Both the position numbers and the translations under genes were made by a program. The notes beneath the pieces were generated by a model, which was not told where the DNA came from, ran no database searches, and saw nothing but the letters and a program-made list of their open reading frames with translations. From Thioclava sp. GXIMD4216 (lineage in GTDB: Bacteria > Pseudomonadota > Alphaproteobacteria > Rhodobacterales > Rhodobacteraceae), in assembly GCF_037949285.1 (NCBI RefSeq), contig NZ_CP149926.1:1033501-1097500 (forward strand): a stretch of 64,000 nucleotides of DNA. Direction: 5' to 3'. Below, in pieces: positions 37,414 to 45,205 of the stretch. Position 1 is the first letter of the stretch, and the number at the start of each line of letters is the position of its first letter.

Positions 37414-39858
37414 ATGACCAAGCAGAAACTCGTTATTGTTGGAAATGGTATGGCTCCGGGCCGGATGCTGGAGCATCTGTTCGAGACCGCGCCTGATCTT
37501 TATGATGTGACTATCTTCAACGCCGAGCCGCGCGTCAATTATGACCGCATCATGCTGTCGCCGGTTCTGGCAGGCGATAAGACCTATGAAGATATCATCA
37601 TCCATTCCGAGGAGTGGTATGCCAGCCATGGTGTGACGCTGCATATGGGCGAGCGCATCATCGGCATCGACCGTGACGCGAAGACCGTGACCTCGGCCAA
37701 GGACCGTGTCGTGCATTATGACAAGCTGGTCATTGCCACTGGCTCCAACCCTTTCATCATTCCCGTTCCGGGGCATGAGTTGGAAGGCGTGCTGGCCTAT
37801 CGCGACCTTGACGACACGCAGAATATGATCGCGGCGGCGGCCCGTGGTGGGCGTGCGGTGGTGATTGGCGGTGGTCTTCTGGGGCTTGAGGCAGCAGCTG
37901 GCCTGAAAAACCGCGGCATGGAGGTGACCGTTCTGCACCTGATGCCCTCGCTGATGGAGCGTCAGCTGGACCCCGCAGCCGGTCATCTGCTGCAGCAGGC
38001 TCTTGAGGCGCGCGGGATCGAGGTGCGCTGCAAGTCGAACACCAAGCGGATCCTTGGCACCGACCGTGTGGAAGGGGTCGAGCTGGAAGATGGCACCATT
38101 CTGGACGCCGATCTGGTGGTCATGGCGGTGGGTATCCGCCCCAATACCGGTCTTGCGAAAGAGGCGGGCCTTGAGGTCAATCGCGGCATCGTCACCGACG
38201 GTCAGATGCGCACCTCGGATGCCTCGATCTATTCGGTGGGCGAATGTGTCGAAGTGGGCGGTATGGTCTACGGGCTTGTCGCGCCGCTTTACGATATGGC
38301 GAAGATCGCCGCCGCTGATCTGGCTGGCGCACCGATTGCGGGCTTCAAACATGTCGATACGCCCACCAAGCTGAAGGTGACGGGCTGCGATCTGTATTCG
38401 GTCGGTCAATTCGGTGAAGGCTATGAGGAGATCGTGCTGCGTGACGCCTCGCGCGGGTCGTACAAGCGCCTGATCGTGCAGGACAATAAGATCGTCGGCG
38501 CGGTGCTTTATGGCGATGTGGCCGATGGCGGCTGGTATAACGAGATGCTCAAGGCGGGCACCTGTATCGAAGACATGCGCCAGACCATCATCTTCGGTCA
38601 GGCCCATCAGGGCGGCGGCAATTTCGATCCGGTCGAGGCAGCGGCGGCCATGTCCGATGATGCCGAGATCTGCGGCTGTAACGGGATCTCCAAGGGCACC
38701 ATCGTTAAGGCCATCAACGAGCAGGGTCTGACGACGCTGGCGGATGTGCGCGCCCATACTAAAGCCTCGGCGTCCTGCGGGAGCTGTTCGAACCTTGTGG
38801 CCTGTGTGATGAAATCCGTTCTGGGCGAAGGTTTCGTACAGAAGGCGGTGGAACCCGTCTGCTCCTGTACCGAACATGGCCATGAGATCGTCCGTGCCAC
38901 CATCAAGAAGGCTGGTCTGAAATCTATTCAGGCCGTCTATCAGACGCTGGAATGGAAGACCTCGGAGGGCTGCGCGAAATGCCGTCCGGCGATCAATTAC
39001 TACCTGCTGTCGGAATGGCCGGGCGAATATGAGGACGACCAGCGCTCGCGTTTCGTCAACGAGCGTCTGCATGCCAATATCCAGAAAGATGGCACCTATT
39101 CGGTGGTCCCGCGGATGTTTGGCGGCATGACCACGCCCGACGAGCTGCGCGCGATTGCCGATGTCGCCGATAAATACAACATCCCCACCGTGAAGGTGAC
39201 CGGCGGCCAGCGGATCGACCTCTTGGGCGTGAAGAAAGAAGACCTGATCCCCGTCTGGGCCGATCTGAACAAGGCGGGCATGGTCTCGGGTGCGGCCTAT
39301 GCGAAGGGGCTGCGCACGGTAAAGACCTGTGTTGGCAAAGAGTGGTGCCGCTTTGGCACGCAAGACAGCACGGGGCTGGGGATCAAGCTTGAAAAGTTCC
39401 TCTGGGGGGCATGGTCTCCGGCCAAGCTGAAACTGGCGGTCACCGGCTGCCCGCGCAACTGCGCCGAGGCCACCTGTAAGGATATCGGCGTCATCTGCGT
39501 CGATAGCGGCTACGAGATCGTCTATGGCGGCGCGGCGGGTCTGCATATCCAAGGCACCACGAAGCTAGTGAATGTGGCCACCGAAGAAGAGGTTGTCGAA
39601 TATACCGGCGCGCTGACGCAATGGTATCGCGAGACGGGCTTCTATCTGGAACGCATCTACAAATGGGCCAACCGTCTTGGCTATGACCATATCCAGGACG
39701 TGCTAGTGAACGACCCCGAACAGCGCCGCGCCTATTACGACCGCTTCGTCTATTCCCAGAAATTCGCGCAGATCGATCCTTGGGCCGAATTCGTCGCCGG
39801 TAACGGTGCGGCCGAAATTGAACCGATGGCAGAAATCAAACTGGAGGCCGCAGAATGA
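37414..39858 (+). CDS. nirB: Assimilatory NADH-dependent nitrite reductase, large subunit
   Basis: An 814-residue cytoplasmic enzyme, NasB in Paracoccus nomenclature, that reduces nitrite to ammonium with six electrons. Residues 1-400 form an FAD/NAD(P)H oxidoreductase (VIVGNGMAPGRM; VVIGGGLLGLEAAAGL). Two BFD-like [2Fe-2S] regions follow near 420-460 (CGCNG, CGSC) and 488-530 (CSC, GCAKC). The C-terminal sirohaem/[4Fe-4S] domain has its ligands at Cys639, Cys645, Cys679 and Cys683 (TCVGKEWC, GCPRNC). All centres look intact. It starts the nirB-nirD-nitrite channel operon behind a NasT-type leader. Confidence 0.95.
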   Translation: MTKQKLVIVGNGMAPGRMLEHLFETAPDLYDVTIFNAEPRVNYDRIMLSPVLAGDKTYEDIIIHSEEWYASHGVTLHMGERIIGIDRDAKTVTSAKDRVVHYDKLVIATGSNPFIIPVPGHELEGVLAYRDLDDTQNMIAAAARGGRAVVIGGGLLGLEAAAGLKNRGMEVTVLHLMPSLMERQLDPAAGHLLQQALEARGIEVRCKSNTKRILGTDRVEGVELEDGTILDADLVVMAVGIRPNTGLAKEAGLEVNRGIVTDGQMRTSDASIYSVGECVEVGGMVYGLVAPLYDMAKIAAADLAGAPIAGFKHVDTPTKLKVTGCDLYSVGQFGEGYEEIVLRDASRGSYKRLIVQDNKIVGAVLYGDVADGGWYNEMLKAGTCIEDMRQTIIFGQAHQGGGNFDPVEAAAAMSDDAEICGCNGISKGTIVKAINEQGLTTLADVRAHTKASASCGSCSNLVACVMKSVLGEGFVQKAVEPVCSCTEHGHEIVRATIKKAGLKSIQAVYQTLEWKTSEGCAKCRPAINYYLLSEWPGEYEDDQRSRFVNERLHANIQKDGTYSVVPRMFGGMTTPDELRAIADVADKYNIPTVKVTGGQRIDLLGVKKEDLIPVWADLNKAGMVSGAAYAKGLRTVKTCVGKEWCRFGTQDSTGLGIKLEKFLWGAWSPAKLKLAVTGCPRNCAEATCKDIGVICVDSGYEIVYGGAAGLHIQGTTKLVNVATEEEVVEYTGALTQWYRETGFYLERIYKWANRLGYDHIQDVLVNDPEQRRAYYDRFVYSQKFAQIDPWAEFVAGNGAAEIEPMAEIKLEAAE

Positions 39859-40181
39859 ACGCCACCGCAACCAGCCTGCATTGGGTGGCCATCGGCCCCC
39901 TGACCGCAATCCCCCGCCTTGGCGCGCGCTGCGTTATCAAGGGCGATACCAGCATTGCCGTCTTTCGTACCAGCGACGACCGGCTCTTCGCGCTGGAAGA
40001 CCGCTGCCCGAATGATAACGGGCCGCTGAGCCAAGGGATCGTGCATGACGGCCTTGTCACATGCCCGATCTGCAACTGGGTGATCTCGCTTGAAACCGGC
40101 GCCGCTCAGGGTGCCGATAAGGGCCAGACCCAGACATTCCCCGTCAAGCTGGACGGCGACACCGTCTATCTAGGCGTCTGA
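39855..40181 (+). CDS. nirD: Nitrite reductase small subunit, Rieske-like with altered ligand motif
   Basis: A 108-residue protein with the Rieske ISP fold, small partner of NirB and equivalent to NasG. The canonical motif C-X-H...C-X2-H appears as Cys51-Pro-Asn53 and Cys70-Pro-Ile-Cys73, so both His ligands are replaced (Asn and Cys) while both Cys ligands remain. GPLSQGIV and NWVISLETG around them are family-typical. E. coli NirD also lacks a cluster, so the subunit may be structural here, or the extra Cys may support a different cluster. The start overlaps the nirB stop by four bases. Confidence 0.88.
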   Translation: MNATATSLHWVAIGPLTAIPRLGARCVIKGDTSIAVFRTSDDRLFALEDRCPNDNGPLSQGIVHDGLVTCPICNWVISLETGAAQGADKGQTQTFPVKLDGDTVYLGV

Positions 40182-40226
40182 CAGAAGATAAGACCTATAA
40201 AAATCAACCAACAGGGACCTAAACTC

Positions 40227-41078
40227 ATGTCGTATATCCAACCCAAGGAATTCGCGGCCAAGATGGTCGATGCCGGTGAAGGCAAGATCTTCATGTCCAC
40301 CAAAGACACGCTGATCCGTGCCTATATGGCGGGGGCCATTCTGGCGCTGGCGGCGGCTTTTGCGGTCACCATCGCGGTGCAGACTGGCAACTTCCTTGTC
40401 GCTTCGCTGCTGTTCCCCGTGGGCTTCTGCATGCTCTACCTGCTGGGCTTTGACCTCTTGACCGGCGTGTTCACCCTTGCTCCGCTGGCCGTGGTTGCCA
40501 AACGTCCGGGCTGTACCTGGGGCGGCGTGCTGCGCAACTGGGGGCTGGTGGCCTTGGGCAACTTCGGTGGCGCGATGACCGTGGCCGTGTTCATGGCGAT
40601 CATCTTCACGATGGGCTTCTCGACCGAACCCAACGCCGTGGGCCAGAAGATCGGTAAGATCGGTGAGGCACGGACGCTGGGTTATGCCGCAGCAGGTGCC
40701 TCGGGCATGCTGACCGTCTTCATCCGCGCCGTGATGTGCAACTGGATGGTCTCGACCGGCGTGGTCGCCGCGATGATGTCGAACTCGGTCTCGGGTAAGA
40801 TCATGGCGATGTGGATGCCGATCCTCGTGTTCTTCTACCTCGGTTTCGAGCACTCGATCGTCAACATGTTCCTGTTCCCCTCGGGCATCATGCTGGGTGG
40901 CCAGTTCACCTGGTCCGACTACCTGCTGTTCAACGAAATTCCCGTTGTTCTGGGCAACCTCGTTGGCGGTCTGACCTTCGTGGGCGGCATGATCTACATG
41001 ACCCACTTCAAGGAATCCCCCAAGCGTAATGCGCAGATCTCGCGCAATAACGACGCAAGCGGCGTGGCCGCAGAGTAA
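40227..41078 (+). CDS. Formate/nitrite-family channel, nitrite transporter
   Basis: A 283-residue FNT-family membrane protein with six helices. Family features are GFDLLTGVFTLAPLAVVAKRPG, AVMCNWMVSTGVV and GFEHSIVNMFLFPSGIMLG with the central pore His. In this context, directly after nirBD, it most likely carries nitrite, as NirC or Paracoccus NasH does. It is longer at its C-terminus than the minimal FNT. A strong terminator follows the stop. Confidence 0.88.
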   Translation: MSYIQPKEFAAKMVDAGEGKIFMSTKDTLIRAYMAGAILALAAAFAVTIAVQTGNFLVASLLFPVGFCMLYLLGFDLLTGVFTLAPLAVVAKRPGCTWGGVLRNWGLVALGNFGGAMTVAVFMAIIFTMGFSTEPNAVGQKIGKIGEARTLGYAAAGASGMLTVFIRAVMCNWMVSTGVVAAMMSNSVSGKIMAMWMPILVFFYLGFEHSIVNMFLFPSGIMLGGQFTWSDYLLFNEIPVVLGNLVGGLTFVGGMIYMTHFKESPKRNAQISRNNDASGVAAE

Positions 41079-41092
41079 CCCACTCTCGGAGG

Positions 41093-41120
41093 AAGGCCCT
41101 GCCATTGGCGGGGCCTTTTT
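41093..41120 (+). terminator. Rho-independent terminator after the nitrite channel gene
   Basis: AAGGCCCTGCC-ATT-GGCGGGGCCTT pairs over eleven bases with one T-G wobble and is followed by T5. The phosphatase-kinase gene begins only 24 bases later, so read-through or a separate promoter must serve it. Confidence 0.85.
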
Positions 41121-41143
41121 ATTGAAGCCCGAAGGATATTTCC

Positions 41144-42814
41144 ATGAAGCCAATGCGCAGTAGCCTTCGGGTCTCTCTTGGTCAGCTGTCGGTTGCGGGG
41201 GTGAAACCCGAAAATCAGGACCGCTCGGGGGCGATGCTGACCGATAGCGCGGGGCATGGGATCAGCCTTGTGCTGGCCGACGGGATCTCCACCTCGGACT
41301 TCGGAGCGGAGGCGGCGGAATTCGCGGTGACCTCCTTTCTCAACGATTACTACGCAACGCCTGTCTCTTGGCCTGTGAAGACAGCCGCCATGGGGGTGGT
41401 CTCTGCGATCAACGCAGCGCTTTGGGCCGCGAATGAGGCGCTGACCGATATCGAAAAGGGCCATGTGGCGACGATGGCGGCGCTTGTGGTGAAGGATCAG
41501 ACCGCCCATTGCCTGCATCTCGGGGATAGCCGGATCAGCCTGTGGCGCGGGGGGCATTTGCAGGCGCTGACCGAAGATCACCGCACGGGCACCACGCTGG
41601 AGGCCGCTTTGGGGATCGGCCCCCAGCCCGAGGTAACCTATCGCAGCCTGCTCCTCGAAGAGGGCGATATCCTGATGCTCTCGACCGATGGCCTGCACGA
41701 GCATCTGTCGCCCGAGGCGCTGCGCATGGCCTTTCTTCTGCCTGACCCTCAGGAGGCCGCGCAGATGCTGGTGGATCAGGCGCTTCTGGCGGGCAGTGCC
41801 GATAATCTCAGCGTGCAGATCTTGCGGCTGGATCAGCTGCCCGGGGCCGATGCGCCCTTGCCGCAGGATCTTATCCTGCCTGCGCTGCCGCGCGCGGGCG
41901 AGATGCTGGACGGGTTTCGCATCATCCGCCAGATCCAGTCGACCGCCCGCAGCCATATCTATATGGCCGAAGCCCCCGATGGTCTGCACGTCGCGCTGAA
42001 GATCCCCACTGCCGAGATGGCCGAGGATCCGACCTTCCGCGCGGGTTTTCTGGCCGAGGAATGGGCCGCGCGCAGGGTCCGCTCGGACCACGTGCTGCGG
42101 GTGCCCGAGGCGGGGCCGCGCAGCTATCTGTTTGCCGTGTCGGAATGGATCGAGGGCCAGAGCCTGCGTCAATGGATGACCGACCATCCGCAGCCCGAAT
42201 TGCCGCAGCTGCGTGCCATATTGGGCCAGATCATTCAGGGTCTGCGCGCGCTGCATCGGCGCAATATGATCCATCAGGACCTGCGCCCCGAGAATATCAT
42301 GATCGACCGTCAGGGTACGGTGAAGATTATCGACCTTGGCTCGGTTGCGGTGACGGGCGTTGAACGCACGACCGCGGGTGGCTTTGGCGCTCAGGCGGGG
42401 ACCTATCAATATACCGCGCCGGAATATCTGTCGGGCGATCAGGTCAGCTGGCGGTCGGATCAATATGCGCTGGCGGTGATCACCTATGAGATGCTGACGG
42501 GCCGTCTGCCCTATGGTGCCAAGGTCGCGCGCATCCGCTCGCGCAAGGATCAGGCAGCCCTTCGCTATGCCTCGGCCCGCGATGACCTAAGCGGCGTGCC
42601 CGACTGGATGGATCAGGCGCTGAAACGGGCCTGCCATCCCGATCCCAGCCGCCGCTATGATGCGCTGTCGGAGTTTCTGGCCGATATGACACGCCCCAAT
42701 CCAGAGTGGCAATCAGGCCACCACCGCCCGCTGGTCGAGCGTAATCCGGTTTTACTCTGGCAAAGCCTCTGTGCCGTTCTGGCGGCGCTTTGCCTTTATC
42801 TTGCTGTCAGTTGA
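41144..42814 (+). CDS. PP2C phosphatase-Ser/Thr protein kinase fusion, membrane-anchored
   Basis: A 556-residue two-domain signalling protein. Residues about 10-235 are a PP2C phosphatase with ENQDRSG, VLADGIST, HLGDSRIS, LSTDGLHEHL and GSADNLSVQI, so the metal-binding Asp residues are present. Residues about 250-515 are a Hanks-type kinase: ALKI lysine, catalytic HQDLRPEN with Asp379, DLGS in place of DFG, and TAPE. A single C-terminal transmembrane helix anchors it with both domains in the cytoplasm. It sits between the nitrite channel and cynS. A similar kinase gene beside nirBD occurs in Pseudomonas, which suggests a role in nitrogen assimilation, but no target is known to me. Confidence 0.88.
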   Translation: MKPMRSSLRVSLGQLSVAGVKPENQDRSGAMLTDSAGHGISLVLADGISTSDFGAEAAEFAVTSFLNDYYATPVSWPVKTAAMGVVSAINAALWAANEALTDIEKGHVATMAALVVKDQTAHCLHLGDSRISLWRGGHLQALTEDHRTGTTLEAALGIGPQPEVTYRSLLLEEGDILMLSTDGLHEHLSPEALRMAFLLPDPQEAAQMLVDQALLAGSADNLSVQILRLDQLPGADAPLPQDLILPALPRAGEMLDGFRIIRQIQSTARSHIYMAEAPDGLHVALKIPTAEMAEDPTFRAGFLAEEWAARRVRSDHVLRVPEAGPRSYLFAVSEWIEGQSLRQWMTDHPQPELPQLRAILGQIIQGLRALHRRNMIHQDLRPENIMIDRQGTVKIIDLGSVAVTGVERTTAGGFGAQAGTYQYTAPEYLSGDQVSWRSDQYALAVITYEMLTGRLPYGAKVARIRSRKDQAALRYASARDDLSGVPDWMDQALKRACHPDPSRRYDALSEFLADMTRPNPEWQSGHHRPLVERNPVLLWQSLCAVLAALCLYLAVS

Positions 42815-42836
42815 CCGCCAATCAGGGAGAACGACC

Positions 42837-43301
42837 ATGAAAGACCTTCTGACCGAAAGCCTGACCAAAGAAGACGTCACCGCCTTGATCCTACAGGCGA
42901 AAAAGCGCAAGTCCCTGACGTGGGAAGGCATTGCCGAGGGCATCGGCATGTCGCCCGTCTGGACCCATTCGGCAGCGATGGGAATGAATGCTTTCCCCGA
43001 GGCCAAGGCCCGCGCGGTGATTGACCTGCTGGATCTTCCCGAAGAGGCGCTGGAGGCGCTGACCGAAAGCCCGACCAAGATCTGGGATCAGACCGTGCCG
43101 ACCGACCCCTGCATCTACCGCTTTTACGAGATCGTCGGCGTCTATGGTCCGACGCTGAAGGCGCTGATCCATGAGAAATTCGGCGATGGCATCATGTCGG
43201 CCATCGATTTCGACATGAAGGTCGAGAAGGTGCCGCATGAAAAAGGCGACCGCGTGAAGGTCGAGATGTCGGGCAAATACCTGCAATATAACTGCTGGTA
43301 A
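42837..43301 (+). CDS. cynS: Cyanate hydratase (cyanase)
   Basis: A 154-residue enzyme that converts cyanate and bicarbonate to ammonia and CO2. An N-terminal helix-turn-helix-like domain (KSLTWEGIAEGIGMSPVW) precedes the catalytic domain. Catalytic residues are recognisable as Arg and Glu in IYRFYEIVGVYG and Ser in GIMSAIDF. The C-terminus KYLQYNCW is nearly invariant in the family. AGGGAGA precedes the ATG. Co-location with nitrate and nitrite genes suggests shared use as an alternative nitrogen source. Confidence 0.95.
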   Translation: MKDLLTESLTKEDVTALILQAKKRKSLTWEGIAEGIGMSPVWTHSAAMGMNAFPEAKARAVIDLLDLPEEALEALTESPTKIWDQTVPTDPCIYRFYEIVGVYGPTLKALIHEKFGDGIMSAIDFDMKVEKVPHEKGDRVKVEMSGKYLQYNCW

Positions 43302-43329
43302 GCCTGCCGCCGCAAGATTACCTCTGACT

Positions 43330-43359
43330 GGGTCCAGAGCACGCTCTGGACCCTTTTTT
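43330..43359. terminator. Terminator between cynS and nasS
   Basis: GGGTCCAGAGC-AC-GCTCTGGACCC has an eleven-pair stem with T6 on the plus side. It ends both convergent nitrogen blocks; the nasS stop lies at its right edge. Confidence 0.9.
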
Positions 43360-44524
43360 AACTTTCGGGATCAAAGACCTGCCCGTCAAAGAAATGATCG
43401 GGTGACAGGATCACGCGGCCGCGTTCCGAAGGCACCGCCGTGGGCTGCGAAATGGCACCTTCAAGCTTTTCTGAAGCTCCGGGAAGATCAGCACCAAGCT
43501 CGCGCAGATGCTTGCGGTAGATATCGGTGCGGAAGCAGCTTTTGCCGGTCTTGATGGCGCTCGCCTCTTCCAGCCCAAGACGTTTGGCGATGCGCATGGC
43601 GATCCAGCTTGCCTGAGACCGCCATGGAAAGCCCACAGCACCTTCCTGAAAGGTCAGGAAATGCGGATCCTGCCGGACTTCACCCATTTCAGAAATTACG
43701 AAACTGCCATTCAGCCCGCGCTCGATCAGATTGACGGGCAGGTCCAGATATTCGGGGCGGGACATGATCTCGGCGGCTGTGGCGCGTTTGAGTGGACGGT
43801 CCAGCCAAGTGCCCGCCCGCCAAAGGGCCCGTAACAGCCGCCCCGCCAGATCGCTATTATCATCGGCCCAGCCGCCGCGCACCGCCAGCACCTTTTCGAT
43901 TGCCGAACGCCTAATCGCGCTTGTGGGCAGCAAAAGCGTTCCTACGCCATTTTCGACCGAAAGCGACCCCCAAGGCTCGCCCACGCAGAAAGCGTCAATC
44001 TCGCCTGCGGCCAACGCATCGGCCATCAGCGGCGGCGGCACCGTATTGACCGCCAGCATCGCCGGATCGCTTAGCCCGCAGCGTTCAAGCCAGTAATACA
44101 GCAGCTCGGCATGCATCGAGAAGGGGAAGGGCACGCCCACCCGCAAAGGCCGCCCCAGCGCCAGCAGAGCCTCGCCCGCCGCTCGCGCATCGGCAAAATC
44201 GAAACGGTGCCCAGCGGCGCGCATCTCTTCGGCAATCGCGGCACTGACGCCGATCACATTGCCGCCCGTATTCATCGCCGCAATCGCATCGATTCGGCCC
44301 TCGGGGCCCGACAGCCCCAGCGCCTTGGCGACCGGTACCGGCGACAGAAGATGGGCCGCATCGATCATCCCCAGCATCAGGTAATCGCGCATCACCGACC
44401 AAGAGGGCAGTTTGACCAGATCGAGTTCCAGATCTTCCTCGGCGGCAAAGCCCATCTCGCGGGCAACAATCAGCGGGGCGGCATCGGTTAGCGGTAGAAA
44501 ACCTGCCTTGAGTGTCAAAGTCAT
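43358..44524 (-). CDS. nasS: NasS, cytoplasmic nitrate/nitrite sensor
   Basis: A 388-residue protein of the NrtA-like periplasmic-binding fold but without a signal peptide, as expected for the cytoplasmic sensor NasS. KAGFLPLTDAAPLIVAREMGF, AHLLSPVPVAKALGL and CVGEPWGSLSVENGVG are typical. In Paracoccus and Azotobacter, NasS holds NasT inactive until nitrate or nitrite binds. Its start overlaps the nasT stop by four bases, so the two are made together. It is the last gene of the leftward block. Confidence 0.92.
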   Translation of the reverse strand: MTLTLKAGFLPLTDAAPLIVAREMGFAAEEDLELDLVKLPSWSVMRDYLMLGMIDAAHLLSPVPVAKALGLSGPEGRIDAIAAMNTGGNVIGVSAAIAEEMRAAGHRFDFADARAAGEALLALGRPLRVGVPFPFSMHAELLYYWLERCGLSDPAMLAVNTVPPPLMADALAAGEIDAFCVGEPWGSLSVENGVGTLLLPTSAIRRSAIEKVLAVRGGWADDNSDLAGRLLRALWRAGTWLDRPLKRATAAEIMSRPEYLDLPVNLIERGLNGSFVISEMGEVRQDPHFLTFQEGAVGFPWRSQASWIAMRIAKRLGLEEASAIKTGKSCFRTDIYRKHLRELGADLPGASEKLEGAISQPTAVPSERGRVILSPDHFFDGQVFDPES

Positions 44525-45105
44525 GCCAAAAGCCCTGCCGTCGTCACCAGAGCCTCGGCGACCTCAGAGACCTTGCGGCCCCGGTCCATCGCCGTCTTGC
44601 GCAGAAGGGCATAGGCCTCGTCTTCGGACAGGCCGCGTGCTTTCATCAGGATCCCCTTGGCGCGGTCGATCAGCTTGCGCTCTTCCAGAGCGCGCTTGGT
44701 GGTTTCCAATTCGCGCCGCATACGGTTGAACATATTGAACCGCGTGATCGCCGCATCCAGAACAGGGCGCACCCGATGGGCCTGCAGACCGTCCACGACA
44801 TAGGCGGAAACGCCCGCCTCGATCGCCGCCCGTGTCAGGCTGTCATCGGATTTATCGACGAAAATCGCCACCGGACGCTCCAGCGGGCCGGAGGTCGCCG
44901 CAAGGTCTTCGAGAATATCGCGCGAGGGGCTGGCCAGATTGATCAGCACCACATCGGGATTGCGCTCGGCAATATGACGCGCCAGCCCCGCAGATTCGGA
45001 GATAACGGCAATTTTTACGCTTTGGTCTTGCGACAGAAGATCCACGATTTGCATCGCGCGATCACGGTCGGATTCGACCAGCAGGATGGAGAGTTCGTCT
45101 TTCAT
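44521..45105 (-). CDS. nasT: NasT, ANTAR-domain antiterminator
   Basis: A 194-residue regulator. The N-terminal receiver-like domain (ILLVESDRDRAMQIVDLL) leads by a helix to a C-terminal ANTAR RNA-binding domain, KLIDRAKGILMKARGLSEDEAYALLRK. ANTAR proteins bind paired hexaloop hairpins in leader RNA and prevent termination. Leaders of that form lie upstream of nirB and nrtA in this locus. The ATG at 45105 gives the family start MKDELSILLVES; longer frames are unconserved. It follows nasC after 100 bases and is coupled to nasS. Confidence 0.93.
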   Translation of the reverse strand: MKDELSILLVESDRDRAMQIVDLLSQDQSVKIAVISESAGLARHIAERNPDVVLINLASPSRDILEDLAATSGPLERPVAIFVDKSDDSLTRAAIEAGVSAYVVDGLQAHRVRPVLDAAITRFNMFNRMRRELETTKRALEERKLIDRAKGILMKARGLSEDEAYALLRKTAMDRGRKVSEVAEALVTTAGLLA

Positions 45106-45205
45106 AACCGCAATCTGGGCCAGTTTCGCGGGCCACGCAAGCGCTGGCTGTCTCGGGCGTGATGCGACTTTCGGCGGGCCGCCCAAGAGGTGAAAATCCG
45201 GTCGT

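Noticed and set aside
37348..39552. Very long leftward frame opposite nirB
   Set aside because: A shadow of the high-GC nirB codons; the plus-strand product is unmistakable. The same applies to long antisense frames opposite gcvP, cyoB, nasC and the Type ISP gene (60329-61840).
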